A DNA stretch of 64,000 nt from Thalassospira alkalitolerans. GTDB taxonomy: Bacteria; Pseudomonadota; Alphaproteobacteria; Rhodospirillales; Thalassospiraceae. The stretch lies in contig NZ_JFKB01000007.1 of assembly GCF_002115745.1 (NCBI RefSeq), forward strand, positions 62,001 through 126,000, in the 5' to 3' direction. The notes below the pieces were generated by a model that saw only the letters and a program-made list of their open reading frames with translations, ran no database searches and was not told the origin of the DNA. Of the stretch, positions 26,901-39,500 are shown piece after piece (position 1 is the stretch's first letter; every line of letters begins with the position of its first letter). The translations under genes and the position numbers were made by a program.

Positions 26901-27519
26901 CCATCGCACTTTGGGCAATCGGTTGGCCGGTAAAGGCACTTTTCCAACCGCCGGCCAAAACATTGTCGGCATCATCACCGGCCAGATGATCCCACAATTC
27001 CACCGACATCAGCGATCCGGGGTTTTCCAATGCGTCATCGATATCGTCCTGATCAAGACACAGAACATCGCCAACCGTTGGGCAGCGCCACTGTAATTGA
27101 TGCAAATCACCGACAAAGGCACGTTCGGAAATGATCAGCGGCGTATTGGCACTGCGTGCCAATGTCACACGGCGGATCAACGGGACATTGGGATCAAGCG
27201 GGACAAAGGCAAACCCGGCTTTTAAAACCCCCAGGATGGCGCTGATGTAATGCCGGTTGCGGCCGGTCATCACCCCGATAAGGGACCCGGACGGCAGGTG
27301 CAGATCGGTGATGAAATGCGCAATGCGATTGCTTTGACGGTCAAGATCACCATACGTGATGTTGCCGTCTTCATCGCGTGCGGCAATACGATCAGGATAC
27401 TGTGCGACACAGGCGGCAAACCGATCAACGATGCTGCCGGTGGTTGCCGCCGGTTTGGCGGATGTCGCCGGGGCCGGGGTGTCGTCGATGGTATCAAAAT
27501 CGAAATCGGCGATCTTCAT
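23983..27519 (-). CDS. NRPS protein 3: adenylation domain with embedded methyltransferase, carrier, thioesterase
   Basis: A 1,178-residue terminal module. The adenylation domain starts near residue 30 and reaches the A2 region (LKAGFAFVPLDPNVP), then is interrupted by a methyltransferase at about 170-415 (SAM motif VLEIGCASGFTMKH near 228, then FDLIILNSVIENFPGF). It resumes with A3 (YVLFTSGTTGTPKG near 453) and ends with NGKVD. By position the specificity code reads D-G-V-D-V-G-A-V-S-K, which I cannot assign. A carrier domain (FFELGGHSVLA, about 860) and a type I thioesterase with GWSFGG (about 993) and the catalytic His in THGSMMFD follow. It lacks its own condensation domain; that sits at the end of protein 2. 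The start overlaps the previous stop by ATGA with AAGGGA upstream. Confidence 0.93.
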   Translation of the reverse strand: MKIADFDFDTIDDTPAPATSAKPAATTGSIVDRFAACVAQYPDRIAARDEDGNITYGDLDRQSNRIAHFITDLHLPSGSLIGVMTGRNRHYISAILGVLKAGFAFVPLDPNVPLIRRVTLARSANTPLIISERAFVGDLHQLQWRCPTVGDVLCLDQDDIDDALENPGSLMSVELWDHLAGDDADNVLAGGWKSAFTGQPIAQSAMDAFGENARGKIADLVSPDARVLEIGCASGFTMKHVAPVVGTYVATDLSRRNVERTEALAINLGMTHVIGRQLGAHDIDVYEPGSFDLIILNSVIENFPGFGYLRHVLAKATVLLAPGGSLYLGNVWDADRRDDYIADLAQFARDNIGKGYDTRLDFVEDLFVPQSFIEDWAREQGGFVYSRSAIKAPGFDPAPYTFDFVLTPDANAPIGKTEKRRHDLCVLANHQASTAPTLSGTKASDLAYVLFTSGTTGTPKGVMIEHGSVVNLAQSVQDTQLSLICADDGNTGHGGRGFHLSCVAPFAFDGSIVQIFAAILNGHCVHIPGFDTRSDPESLHNFITEGAVDQLDATPSLFSLLLDYWEEHSLGCTARMVVLGGESVSTPIVERFFALPGHADRKLVNAYGPTECCVSAAQYVMTAHNYKQILPPPIGQPIQGVDLEICDDQGRRLPDGVPGEIRIGGAGVARGYLNDPALSAQKFVAGPNGNRFYRSGDIGRRRSDGEIIFIGREDSQIKIRGNRIELGEIEQALLGHPHIRRATVIAHDRNQNGNVILIAYIVADDGAEARFDIATCRAKLEQALPNYMVPSHIITVNDIALNTNGKVDIAKLPLPDMAEQSASQTKKPLGNAHERTVARLMGEVLDCTIDDAGADFFELGGHSVLAVQLLSKITKATQVKIPLGDLFTGASVEKLAARISDHENIKDAKSPIVTVNATGSQPPMICFHPVGGNVLCYQNMAREFGPDQPLYMIEAQGLEEGQNLLPSIEEMVAAYMPDIRKTVPDGPITVAGWSFGGLLAYEAAYRMAHAGVDVRNIILLDAIAVPDAVRAMLRKGEAEYLADIFAELGLVTVDELRPLTPEERIDLLLERGKNSDMLPEEADRGTMRRLLAVFQNNALAAVHYVPPKISDIDILLVRPTTETRAAPAITGDEYSGWRKVAGDRVSLKWVHGTHGSMMFDPDVIEVAECIRVHLAKSS

Positions 27520-30500
27520 TCAGAGTCCCTTTGAGCATTCTGTGCCGCAGCACCGGCAAATTTGGCCAGGAAGCTTAACCAGCGTTGCATGGTGTCCGCA
27601 TCAAACAGGTCGGTATCATATTCAAGTGTGAACCGTGCCTGACCGGCTTCTTCAGTCAGGAACAGGATGATGTCATGCTTTGCCGTTGTGTTATCGACAA
27701 ATGTATCCAAATTGGCGGGCAAAAGACCCGGTGTTTCGGGGGCGATCTGTGGCAGGCCGCGATGTTTGTCCGATGCTGGAACCGCTTCGAAACGCTGATA
27801 TTCAAACACCACATTCACAAGTGGCTGACGGTTTGATTTCCGTTTCGGCGCAACCGCACGAACCAATTCATCAAACGGATAGTCCTGCCGGTCAAGGGCG
27901 TCGGCAATATTGGTATGGATGGCGGTGATAAGATTACCAAGGTCCGTATCGTCATCCAGATGAATACGGATCGGCAACACATTGACAAAAAAGCCGATTA
28001 ATCCCTCGGTTTCGGTTCGTTCACGCCCGGCAACACCCATGCCGATCACCATGTCGCTTTGGCGGGTCAGGCGATACAGCATTGCCGAAAACAGCGCCAT
28101 GCCAACCGATGAAAGTGTGGTTTTGTGTTTGCGTGCAAGGGCGTGTAACCCTTGCAAAACTTCGGCAGGCAGGGCGTGATGGGCATGTGCGCCCCTAAAT
28201 GATTGGGTTTCGGGAATGGGCCGATCCGTCGGCAGGTTGATCTGTTCCGGGGCACCGGCAAGTTGGTGGCACCAATACGCACCTGCGGCCTGCCAATCCT
28301 GTTTGGATTGCCAATGGGCAAAGTCCTTATAGGTAATCGGAAGCGGCGCCAGACGATCATCCTGATTGCGAACAGCACCGTCATAAAACGCGCCAAGTTC
28401 ATCGATCAGGATACGCGATGACCAGCCATCCCCGACAATATGATGGGTCATCAAGACCAGCAGGTTTTCGTTTTCCGCCACCTTGATCACGCGCGCGCGA
28501 ATAAGCGGTGGCTGGTCAAGGATGATCGGCGTGGCCGCTTCGTGACGTGTCAGTCTAAGGGCTTCACGTGCCGGGTCGCTGTGGCCCGAAAGATCATCAA
28601 ACGCAACAACCGGGGTTGTGATGGCGTGGATTTTCTGGGTGATCACGCCGTTGCGTTCTTCAAAGCCGGTGCGCAATGTTTCGTGGCGCGCCACCAGTTT
28701 GGTCAGGGCGGTTTGCAGGGGGTCAACGCACAAGTCGCCGGTGCATCGGAAGACAAACAACATGCCATATGCGCCGTTGTTGCCTTCCATTTGTGATAAC
28801 AGATAAAGCCGTTTTTGCGCATTGCTGGCGGGGTAAAATGCCATATCCGGTGCAGTGGGAATTTGGTTTTGGGTTGCCGCAAACGGGACATTGCCCTGAA
28901 CGCTATCAATATGGCGCGCAAGGCCCATCACCGTCGGGTCGGCAAAGAAATCCGCCATACCGATCCGCTTGCCAATGTGATCGGCAATGCGGTTGACGAT
29001 ACGGATCGCCATCAGGCTGTGTCCGCCCAAAAGGGCAAAGCTTGCATGACGGTCGCGGATGGGCGTTCCAAAGACCTCGGTAAAGATATCGGCAATCAGG
29101 GTTTCGGCGGCATTGACCGGCGGTGTGCCAGCCCCGTTTTCAAGTGTCAGTATATTCGCCTGCACGCGAACCGTTTCCAGCAATGCCTTGCGGTCAACCT
29201 TGCCATTGGCGGTAATTGGAATGGTATCGACAATGTACCATTTCGACGGGATCATATACCCCGGCAGACGACCACCCAGCCATTCGGCCATCGTGCGGAT
29301 ATCGGCATCGTTCAGGTTTGTGGCGGTGCCGGGTTGCCCGATCTGGACACAGGCGATGATCGCCCCACCGTCAGGGGCCTTTGCATCAAACAGGACAATG
29401 GCATTGCGCATATCAGGCGCGCTCAGAAGCTGTTGTTCGATTTCATCCAGTTCAATCCTGAACCCGCGCAATTTGATCTGATTGTCGCGACGACCACCAA
29501 ATTCAATCCGGCCATCAAGGGTCCATCGGGCAAGGTCGCCACTGCGATAAAGCCGTTCACCGGGCTGATCGGGATCGGGAATAAACCGTTCACGGGTCAG
29601 TTCCGGGCGTTGCCAATATTCACGCGCCAGTCGCGCCCCGCCAATCAGCAATTCCCCCCATACCCCAATCGGGGCGGGCTTGCCATTACCATCCACAATC
29701 AATGTCTTGGTAAAGCCGATAGGGCGGCCAAGGATCGTATTATCGGTATCACCGCTCAGATCATCTCTGGTAATCGGGCCGACAACGGCAAAGGTTGTGC
29801 TTTCCGTCGGGCCATAGCCGTTAAGTACCGTGACGTTCGGGCATTGGCTGATGAAATTGCGGACATGGCTTTTGCTGATCGCATCGCCACCAATCATCAA
29901 TGTTTTCAACCCACCCAGACTTTGCGGGTCATGGTCAATTTGACGATTGAACAGGCCAACACTCATGAACATTTTGCTGACAGCAAACCGTCTTAGGGCC
30001 TCGGCGAATTTTACCGGGTCAAGCAGGTCGTTGCGATCAATCACCGCGATTTGCGCACCGCGCAGCAAGGTAACCCAGATTTCAAAGGTCGATGCATCAA
30101 AGGCCAGTGGCCCGGCCTGGGCGACGACATCATCGGGGCCAATTTTTGCGTAATCCTCGCCAAGGGCAAGTCGCAAGACCGCGCGTTGTTCGATCAAAAC
30201 GCCTTTGGGGGTGCCGGTCGAACCGGACGTATACATCATATAGGCCGGTGCGCTGTTCGGGGCGGTTAGCCTTGGCGGCGTGAATTTGCCCAAGGCGGGC
30301 GCAATTTCGGCAATGTTTATCTGCCGTGCGGTTTGGTTCCCGATGCTGGCCAGCGCGTGCTGACCCCCGTCATCAATCAGAACCAGTTTGGCCCCGCTAT
30401 CACGCAGGATAAAACTGTTCCGCGTTGCCGGATAGGCCGGATCAAGCGGCACATATCCCGCGCCCAATGCGGTAATCCCCAGAATTGCAGCAACGGCATG

Positions 30501-33500
30501 GGCGCCGCGTTCGATATGCATCGCCACCAGATCGCCTTGTTTTACACCGGCAATTTGCAGGCAATGGGCAATGGCATCGGCTTGTGCATTCAGCTTTGCA
30601 AAATTCCAAACCCCATCGCGATCCTGAATGGCCGGGTGATCCGGGATGCGGGATGCCTGTTGGGCAAACAGGGCGAAAATCCCGTCATTTGTGCGGGTTT
30701 CAAAGCTGATATCGGGTTGCGGACCCTGTTCCCACACCGCAATTTTTGCGTGCTGTTCATCGGGCAACAGATCGATATCGGCAATCGGCGTATGGTCTGT
30801 GGCGATCAGGTTTTCCAAGGTGGTGGTGAAAACCTTGCCCAGTTCGACCATGCGTTCCTGATCAAACATATCGGCATAATAATCAAATGTGATGGCCATG
30901 CTGTCTGGCAGGTCACGCACAAAGATACCGATATCGTTTTTGCATTGCGCACGGCCCAGCCCGATCAGGCGCAGATCGTCGGTATTTTGGTCTGGACCGG
31001 TTCCGGTGCCACCTTGGGCATAGTTCATGTAAGACAGCGAAACTTCCGACAATAAAGTCCGATCCGGTGCTGCTGGCGGGGCCAGATCATTCAACAGCTG
31101 ATCCAGGAAATAGGCCCGGTGACGCATGGCATCTACGTGATGATTTTGCACCTTGCGCAGAAGGGTTTTGACCGTGTCATCCCCGGAAATCTGCATGCGT
31201 AACGGCAAAAGCGACACCATCATGCCCGGCAGATTTCGATACCCGGCCCCGTCGCGCTGATCAACCGGCACACTGATCACCAAGTCGTCTTGGGCGCTTA
31301 TGCGGCTTAAAACCGCGAACCACGTGCTGAGAACCAGCGTGAACATGGTGACACGCTGGCCAGCAGCAAATTTGCGGGCTGATTTCAAAAGGTTGTGATC
31401 AAGCTCAAAGCCAGCCATGCCGCCGTTAAAGCTATGGAATGCCGGGCGGCGATGATCGGCTGGCAGATCAAGTTTGGGCAATGGCCCCTGATAAAGCGCC
31501 TGCCAATAATCGCGTGCATCGGCAAGGCGACGGCGGTTTTCGGGCTGGTGGCTCCAATAAGCGTAATCGCGAAGCTGGTATTTTAACGCTTGTGGTTGGT
31601 TGCCGCGATAAAAGGCAAACAGATCAGAAAACAGCACTTCCGTGGTGAAACCATCGGCCAGCGCATGGTGGATGTCAAAGAACAGGACTTTCTGCCCGTC
31701 TTTCCCATGCAGCAAATGCCAGCGGACTGGCAGTTCGGTTTCCAGATTGAACGGGGTGACAAAGCGTGCGCAGGCTGTTTCCAGCGGCACGGAAGTATCG
31801 AGCTTAATCGGGGTTAAATCGGGCAGCGCGTCTTTGGTGGCAAGGATTTGCATGCGCCAGTCATCACCGGTTGCGATCAACCGTGTGCGCAGGATTTCAT
31901 GATGGTCGATTAATTGGCTAATTGCTTGGCGTAATTGATTAAAATCGATGCTGTTATTCAAAACAAAGACATGCGGCAGGTTAAACGCGGTCCCCATATT
32001 GCCGCTATGTTCGGCATGAAGAACCGAAATTTGTTCCAGTGCCAGCGGATAGAAATCAAGCATCGGTGCCTGGCGCGGATCATCAGGAACTGGTTCCGGC
32101 TCCGGATTCGGCGCTTGTGCCGGGGATAATTCTTGTACGATTGGTGTTGCGGGTGCCGTGGAAACCGTTGGATTTCCTTTGATTTTTGTGGTTAGGGCAT
32201 CGATGGTTGGGGTTTCGAACAGATCGGCCAGGCTGAGGTCGCTTTCGAAGGTGGCATTGATCCGTTCGATGATCTGCATGCCGGTGATGGAATCCCCGCC
32301 AAGGGCATAGAAATCATCATCCGGATCGATGGTTTCATAGCCCAGAACCTCGGCCCAGATGTGTTGTATTTGCAGCGTCGGATTGAACACTTTTTCTGAA
32401 TGATCAGGCACATTATTCAGATTTGGTGAATTATTCGGCCCGTTTTGATCCGTCGAAATCATCGGCGATGACGACGGGGTTTTTGCCGCTATATTCATCG
32501 GGATATAGCGGGATGTGAATTCCGATAGTGTCGGGGTGGCAAACAGGTCTGAAATCGCCAGCGACACGTTCAGTTCGTCATTGATGCGATCAATGATTTG
32601 CATGCCGGTGATCGAATCCCCGCCCAAGGCAAAAAAATCATCGTCGGGGCCAATCGCGTCATATCCCAGTGTTTCGGCCCAGATGGCGGCAATCTGCGAT
32701 GTGATATCCAGCGTTACGGGGGCTGTTGGCGCAATTGACGCAGTTGATGGCGTTGATGCGGGCAGCGTGATTTGTGGATGCGTTGCGGCAGCATCGGCTT
32801 TGGGGGCCGGGCGAGGGGCTGTATCCTTGGTTTGATCCGGTTTTTCAATGGCATCACCGGCAAGTGCCGGTGCAAGCACGATCAGTTGTTCTGCGGTGCT
32901 GCAAAGCGCATTGCGCCAGAATACCGGGGCCTGATCGGGGGAGATGGTCGCCCCCGGCTGGAAGGCGACATTGTGGCGGGCGGCCATGCCCTGATCGCGA
33001 AGCGCGCACCAGTCAATCGTGATTGCCGGGCGGCCACGGGACCGGCGGTAATAGGCAAAGCCGTCAAGAAAAGCGTTGGCCGCACTATAGGCCGACTGAC
33101 CGGGAACACCGATCATGGCGGTTAAACTGCCAAACATGACAAAGGCTTGGACCGGGTCGTTGAGGGTCAGGGCATCAAGATGGCGCGCGCCGTCTATTTT
33201 TGCCGCCATGATGGCATCAAACGCCGCCATATCGCGGATGGCAAGAAAGCCGCCATCGGCAAGCCCGGCGGCATGGGCAATCGCCGTGATCGGGCCAAGC
33301 GTGTTTCTGATTTGATCAAGCGTATCTGACAGGGCCGCTTGATCGGCAACATCACAGGCAAACAGCGATATATCAATGCCCTTGGCGCGCAGGGCCGCGA
33401 TTTGGGATTGTGCGGTGTTGCCATCCGTTGCCATGGTTCCAGATATTCCTGTCCGGCTGATCAGGGCGAGTTTGACTTTGCCGCCTGCGGCCATTTCCTC

Positions 33501-36500
33501 GGCCAGTGACAGGGCAAAACCACCGGTGCCGCCGGTCACAACGCAGACACCGTGATCGGGCCAATTGGATTTTGGCCGGTTGGTATCTGTGTCTGTGGCG
33601 GCGGTATTTGGCGTGCCTGAGTTGAGGGGGCCTGAGTTGGGCGCGCCGAGGGGCGTTGTGGCAGAGTTGAAAAGGATGTCTGCGTTCGAAAGCGGGGTCA
33701 GCTTGCGGTGATAGCGGGTCTGGTGGCGATAAACCGATACCGGGTCGCGGGTTGGGGCCGAATGAAGTGCAGCACCGATGTGCGAGAGGAATTCATCGCG
33801 GGCGATATCGGCAAAGCTGAGCGCAAGGCGCGGTTCTTCCTGTGCGGCGGCCATGGCAACGCCCGCGGCGGCGGTTTGGTTCGGATCAATTGGCGTGGAA
33901 AGGGCGGTGGTGTTTTTATCCGTGCCGATGTCCGCGCCGGTGCTTGTACCCGTGCCTGTGCCCGTGTGCGTGAAAGCAGTCGCCTCATCCCCGGCCCCAG
34001 CCCCGGCCGCTTTTACAGTGCCCGAGCCTGTATCTGTGCCGGTTTGCGCAATCATATTTCGATCGGTCAGGGGGAAGGGTGAACCGATGTGAAAGGCACC
34101 GGTCCCGACGACAACAAGGCGCAAGTGCCCGTGCATATGGCGCAGGATGCTGCGTAATGCCTGTGCTGTGCGAAGGGCAAGGTCATTTCCCGGCTGCAAG
34201 GCCAGAATGAGGGTATCGGTCGCAACGAGGATTTCGCGAGAGACCGCATTGGGGGTAAGGGTTTGGCACCCCTGCGGCACTGGCCAGAAATCGCCATCTG
34301 TAATCATCATGCAATTGGCCGGGATGGGGACCGTGGCAACAGGGGATGGTTGCCAGATGATTTTTAGAAGTTCCGGTGAAAGATCCGGGGCTTTGGTGTC
34401 GGTCCGGGCCCCATCGGGGAAGGCAAAATGAAGGCCGTAAAGGGTCAGCAGAAGCTGTTCGCTTTGGGCATCAAAGAAGGTGAAGTCGGCGACGCCATCG
34501 GGGTGGCGATGGACGCAAATGACGATGTTTTCCGTAAGGGGCGCATGGACGGTGATTTGGTCGGCACCAATCGGGACAGAGCCATTATCGGTCGCGGTCA
34601 AAAGCATGCTACAGGCAATATCGGCAAGGGCCGGATGAATGACCCATTGGTCCAAGTCATCACGATATTGCGGTTTTAGTTTCAACTGGCTGATCGCAAT
34701 GGTGCGCGCCGGGTCGTAATGCATCGATTGGCGGCAATCCCAACGGTCACTGATGGTGATCGGGCCAATTTGATTGTGATGGGCGGCAATATCGACCCGA
34801 ACGGTGCATCGGGCGCGGAAATCTGCCAGTGATGGCAGCAGGGGGGCTTTGCGCGGGGCAGCATAGGAAGTGGCATCGGTGTTTGAGGCAGCATCTTTGT
34901 TGCTGTTGGCGTAGCCGTTGTCGCCGTTGCTGTTGCTGTTGCTGTTGGCGTTGTTGCTGCCGTTGCCGCTGGCGTAGTCGTAACCGTTACTGCTGGTGTG
35001 GTCTGTTGTATTGATGGTGCTGTTGCCATAGCCGGTATTGTTGGCGTTGGCGTGGTCCGTTGTGTTGCCATAGCCGGTATTGTTGGTGTTGGTACTGGTC
35101 CCGCCATAGTTGTTGGCGGGCGAGTTGGCATTCGTATGGGTATCGCGTGCGTCGCCATCGCCGGTGCGGTTGGTGCGGGCGCTTTGATCTGTGGGAATTA
35201 TGTGTGATGGCGCGGCGGTGCCCGCCGTGGCAATGGATTTTTCGCGGGTTGGCGCGGCTTCACTTGTTTGTTGGGCGGTGGCGAAAACCGACCATTTGCC
35301 GTTTTTAAGCCGCCCGCCGAGTTCGACGTTTCCATCATCGTGCAGAACAAGCGTTGCCGTGCCATCGGGCAGGGCATTGGCAATAAGCGCCTTTTGCCAT
35401 TTCAGGTTTGAGATGCGCACGACCGGGGTGTCGCTGCGGCCCTTGCGGACAGCCTGGGCAATCAGGGAGGGTACTGCCATGCCGACAAGGGTGGGTTGCC
35501 CGTTCAGGTGATGTTCGCGGGTTGGCCAGAACGCCGGATCGCCAACCGGAATGGCAAAGCAGCGGCCTTTTTCGGTATCAACCGGGCCGGTCAGGATCGA
35601 GGTATCGGGCGATGCGACTGTTTTTGTCTTTGTACCAAACACCGGTTTGCAAAGCATTTTGGCAAAAGGCGCATGGGGCAGGGAAACCTTGCCCGCCTTG
35701 TGATCCGCAGGCCAGATCAGGTTTGCCCCATCAAGCCATTGGCGCGCATGGGCGGTGGCATCGGCGCGATGGGGCGTTGATGCGGCGACGGTTGGGGTTT
35801 GTTGCGGTTTGGGGGCAGCACAATTGGTTTGATCGCCCGCGATCAGGCGCGACAATCCATCCAACAGCCCGTCACGATCCGAAACGGCAATCGCAAAGCG
35901 ATGTTTTAACACATCGCGCCCGGTGATCAGCGTGTGGCTGATATCGCGAATGTCGGCCCTATCAAGATTGGGCTTTTGCGCGATAACCCGATGCAGGCGG
36001 GTGGCATAGTCGCGAAGGGCGGTTTCATTGGCCGCAGAAAGGGCGATGACATAGGCGGCATTTGTTTGGCGGGCGTCGTTGGCCGTGTTGGCCGTGATAG
36101 TGGTGTTGGCGAAGGCCCCGCGTTGCGGCGCGGCTTCGAGGATAATATGGGCGTTGATGCCGCTTAGCCCAAAGGAACTGACCCCGGCCCGGCGTGGCGC
36201 ACCACGATCAGGAAGCGGTTCAAGATGTTTGGCAACACGCACCGGCGCACGGGCGAAATCAATTTTGCTGTTGGGTGTGTCAAAGAACGGCTGTGGCGGG
36301 GCCTGATCAAAGCGTAACGCCATGATCGCACGCGCCAGACCAAGCGCACCCGCCGCGCCATCAAGATGACCATAGTTGCCCTTGCCCGATCCAATCAGGG
36401 CAAAGCCGGTTTCATCGCACGCCCCGGCAAAGGCGCGGGTTAAGCCATCAATTTCAATCGGATCGCCAAGCGACGTCCCCGTACCGTGGGCTTCGATATA

Positions 36501-39500
36501 GGAAAGAGATGCCAGATCAATATCCGCCGCACGGGCGGCCTGTTTGATGACATCGGCCTGCATGGCGGGGTTTGGTGCGGCAGCGCCGCTTGAAGCGCCG
36601 TCCTGATTAACCGCACTGCCGCGAATGATGGCATGAACAGGATCCCCGTCGGCCATGGCGGCACCAAGGGGCTTCAGCACAAGCACAACGCTGCCTTCGC
36701 CCATGCCGGTGCCATCGGCGGTATTGTCAAAGGCACGCGTGCGGGCGGTGGATGAATCGATGGTAAACCCGCCCTTGGCATCGGGCGGGCAGGGGATCAG
36801 TTTTGCCCCACCGGCAAGAGCAATTTGGCAGGTGCCATTGCGTAAATTCTGACAGGCCTGATGCACCGCCACCAAAGAGGATGAGCAGGCGGTATCAACA
36901 ATATTGGCCGGGCCATGCCAGTCTTTGAGGAAGGACAGGCGGGTGACCATGTTGGATGGCACGTTTAAGGCAAAGACCTGTTCGGCCTTGTCGCGCGATA
37001 TATGTTCCATCGCCATGCGCCAGGCCGGATTGGCCCCGCCACCGGCAAAAATGCCCACCTTGCGGCCGCGCAAGGCCTGCCCGCCATATCCGGCATTTTC
37101 CATCGCCATCAGGGCGGTTTCGATAAACAGGCGTTGTTCCGGGTCAAGCAAGGCAGCATCGGCAGGTGCCATGCGGAACCGGGCCGGATCAAAATCAAAG
37201 ATGCGATCCAGATAGGCGGCCTGGCGGAAATGCGCGGGCACCGGACGGCCAAGGGCGGATAACATATCGCGGGTTTGGGCATCACGATCGGTCGGTAACG
37301 GACGGACATGATCGGTGCCTTTGGCAACATCATGCCAGAAACTGTCGATATCATCGGCCCCGGCAAGCTGAAGCCCGATGCCAATCACGGCAATCGGTTC
37401 ATCGATTGCCAAGGCATCGTCATGGGCCGTGGCAAGATCATCCACCACCACATTGCCGTTGGCGAGAAGTTCGACCTGACGGGCGATGGTCGCATTGGCA
37501 AACAGATCGGCAATGCCAACCTTGCCCGGCCAGCGGGTATTGATTTTTTCATGCAAACGCAGCAGCAATAACGAGTTGCCGCCAATTTCAAAGAAACCGT
37601 CATCGCGTTCGGCAAGAATGCCGGGAATGATTTCTTGCCACAGCCGTTGCAGGCTGCGTTCAAGTTTTGCCAGTTCATCGCCGGGTTCAGATTTGGTGAT
37701 GGCGGCATTTGCATTTGCGGTTGCGGTGTTGTTGGGGGCTGGCGTTTTGCGGGTGGTTTTAGGCGACCCGGCCATGGGCGTACCCGAAAGCGCCTTGCGG
37801 TCGACCTTGCCACTGCTGGTCAGGGGCAAATGATTAAGGGTAAAGAACCGGGCGGGGATCATATATTCCGGCAGGCGGGATCGCAGATGATCGCGCAAGA
37901 TTGACGTGGTCAGATCATCATCGCCCAGAACAAAGGCGTGCAATTCATCGAGATCGCCAACCCGCACGGCCATGACCAAGGCACGTTCGACCAGATCATG
38001 GTTTTCAAGGCCGGTTTCGACTTCGCCGCATTCAATACGGAAACCGCGAATTTTAACCTGATGATCCATGCGGCCAAGATATTCGACCGCACCATCGGCC
38101 AGAAAACGGCCGAGATCGCCGGTGCGGTAAATTCGCTGGCCGGGATGGCGTGGATCATCGGGGAATTTTTCGGCACTTAATTCCGGGCGGTTGCGATATC
38201 CCAAGGCGATTTGCGGGCCACCAAGAACGATTTCCCCGGCGACCCCAATCGGAACATCGTTGAGGTTCGGGTCAACTATCCGAATGCTGGTATTTGCAAT
38301 CGGTTTGCCAATCGGCACCAGATCGGGATTTTCAAGCGGTGAACAGGCATGCCATGTGACATCAACCGTGGCCTCGGTCGGGCCATAAAGATTATGCAGT
38401 TCGGTGCCAAATTTGGCGAATAAAAGGTCGTTGAACCGTTTGACCAGGGCAGGGTCCAGTGCCTCGCCACTGGCGAAAACGCGACGCAGGCTGCGCAGGT
38501 TTTCAATATCGACCAGATTATTTTCAATCGAGAACAGGAAACTTGCCAACATCGACGGTACAAAATGCATCGTCGTGACGCGGTGGTCATGGATGGTCTG
38601 GGCCAATTGTTGCGGATCACGTTCGACGCCCGGATCGGGCAGGACAACGCGCGCCCCGGTCCAAGACCACCAGAACAATTCCCAAACCGACACATCAAAG
38701 GTGATCGGGGTTTTTTGCAAAATAACGTCGTCTGGCCCCAGCGGGAAGGCATCTTGCATCCATAAAATGCGGTTTAAAACCCCGCGATGGGCAAGTTCAA
38801 CGCCTTTGGGCCGCCCGGTTGAGCCGGAAGTAAACAGCACATAGGCAAGGCTGTCCGGGGCATGGATGGGGTCCGGGATATCGGCATCTTCGTTGCCATC
38901 AAGGATGATGACCGCATCGGTATCAAACAGATGGGCAAGATCGGCGGTGGTGATCACACGCGGATAGCCAAGATCGTCAAGCATATCGGTGCGGCGCTGT
39001 TGCGGATGGTCCGGGTCAAGCGGGCTATAGGCAGCACCGGCCAGAAGGATGCCGTGAATGGCGGCCAGCATATCGGTGGATCGACGGATGGCGACACCGA
39101 TCACATCGCCCGGTTTGACCGAGGCCATGCGCAATCGTTTGGCAATGCCAGCCGCACGCCGGGCAAATTGTGTATAGCTTAGCGTTTCCGACGTGCCGAT
39201 TACCGCAGATGCATCGGGGGTTTTTCGCACCTGATCGATAAATGGTTCCGAGATGGAGCGATCAATCGCAAGGTCGCGGGTGGTGGCATTGAAATGGTCA
39301 ATGCGGGCCAATTCCCCCGAGGCCAAGATGGGCAATTGCGCGATTTTGGTTTGCGCTGCGGTGGCAAGGGCCGCGGTGGCAAGGGTTTCCAACCGGTCGA
39401 AAAAGGCCTGAATGGTGGATGTGTCAAACAGGTCGGTATCAAATTCGATCTGGGTGCAAAGCGCATCGCCGCGTTTGCAAAAATAAAACGCGAGATCAAA

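Noticed and set aside
35022-35105. Possible CRISPR-like or satellite repeat
   Set aside because: Only two copies with no unique spacers, and both lie inside an intact reading frame; it is a coding tandem repeat.
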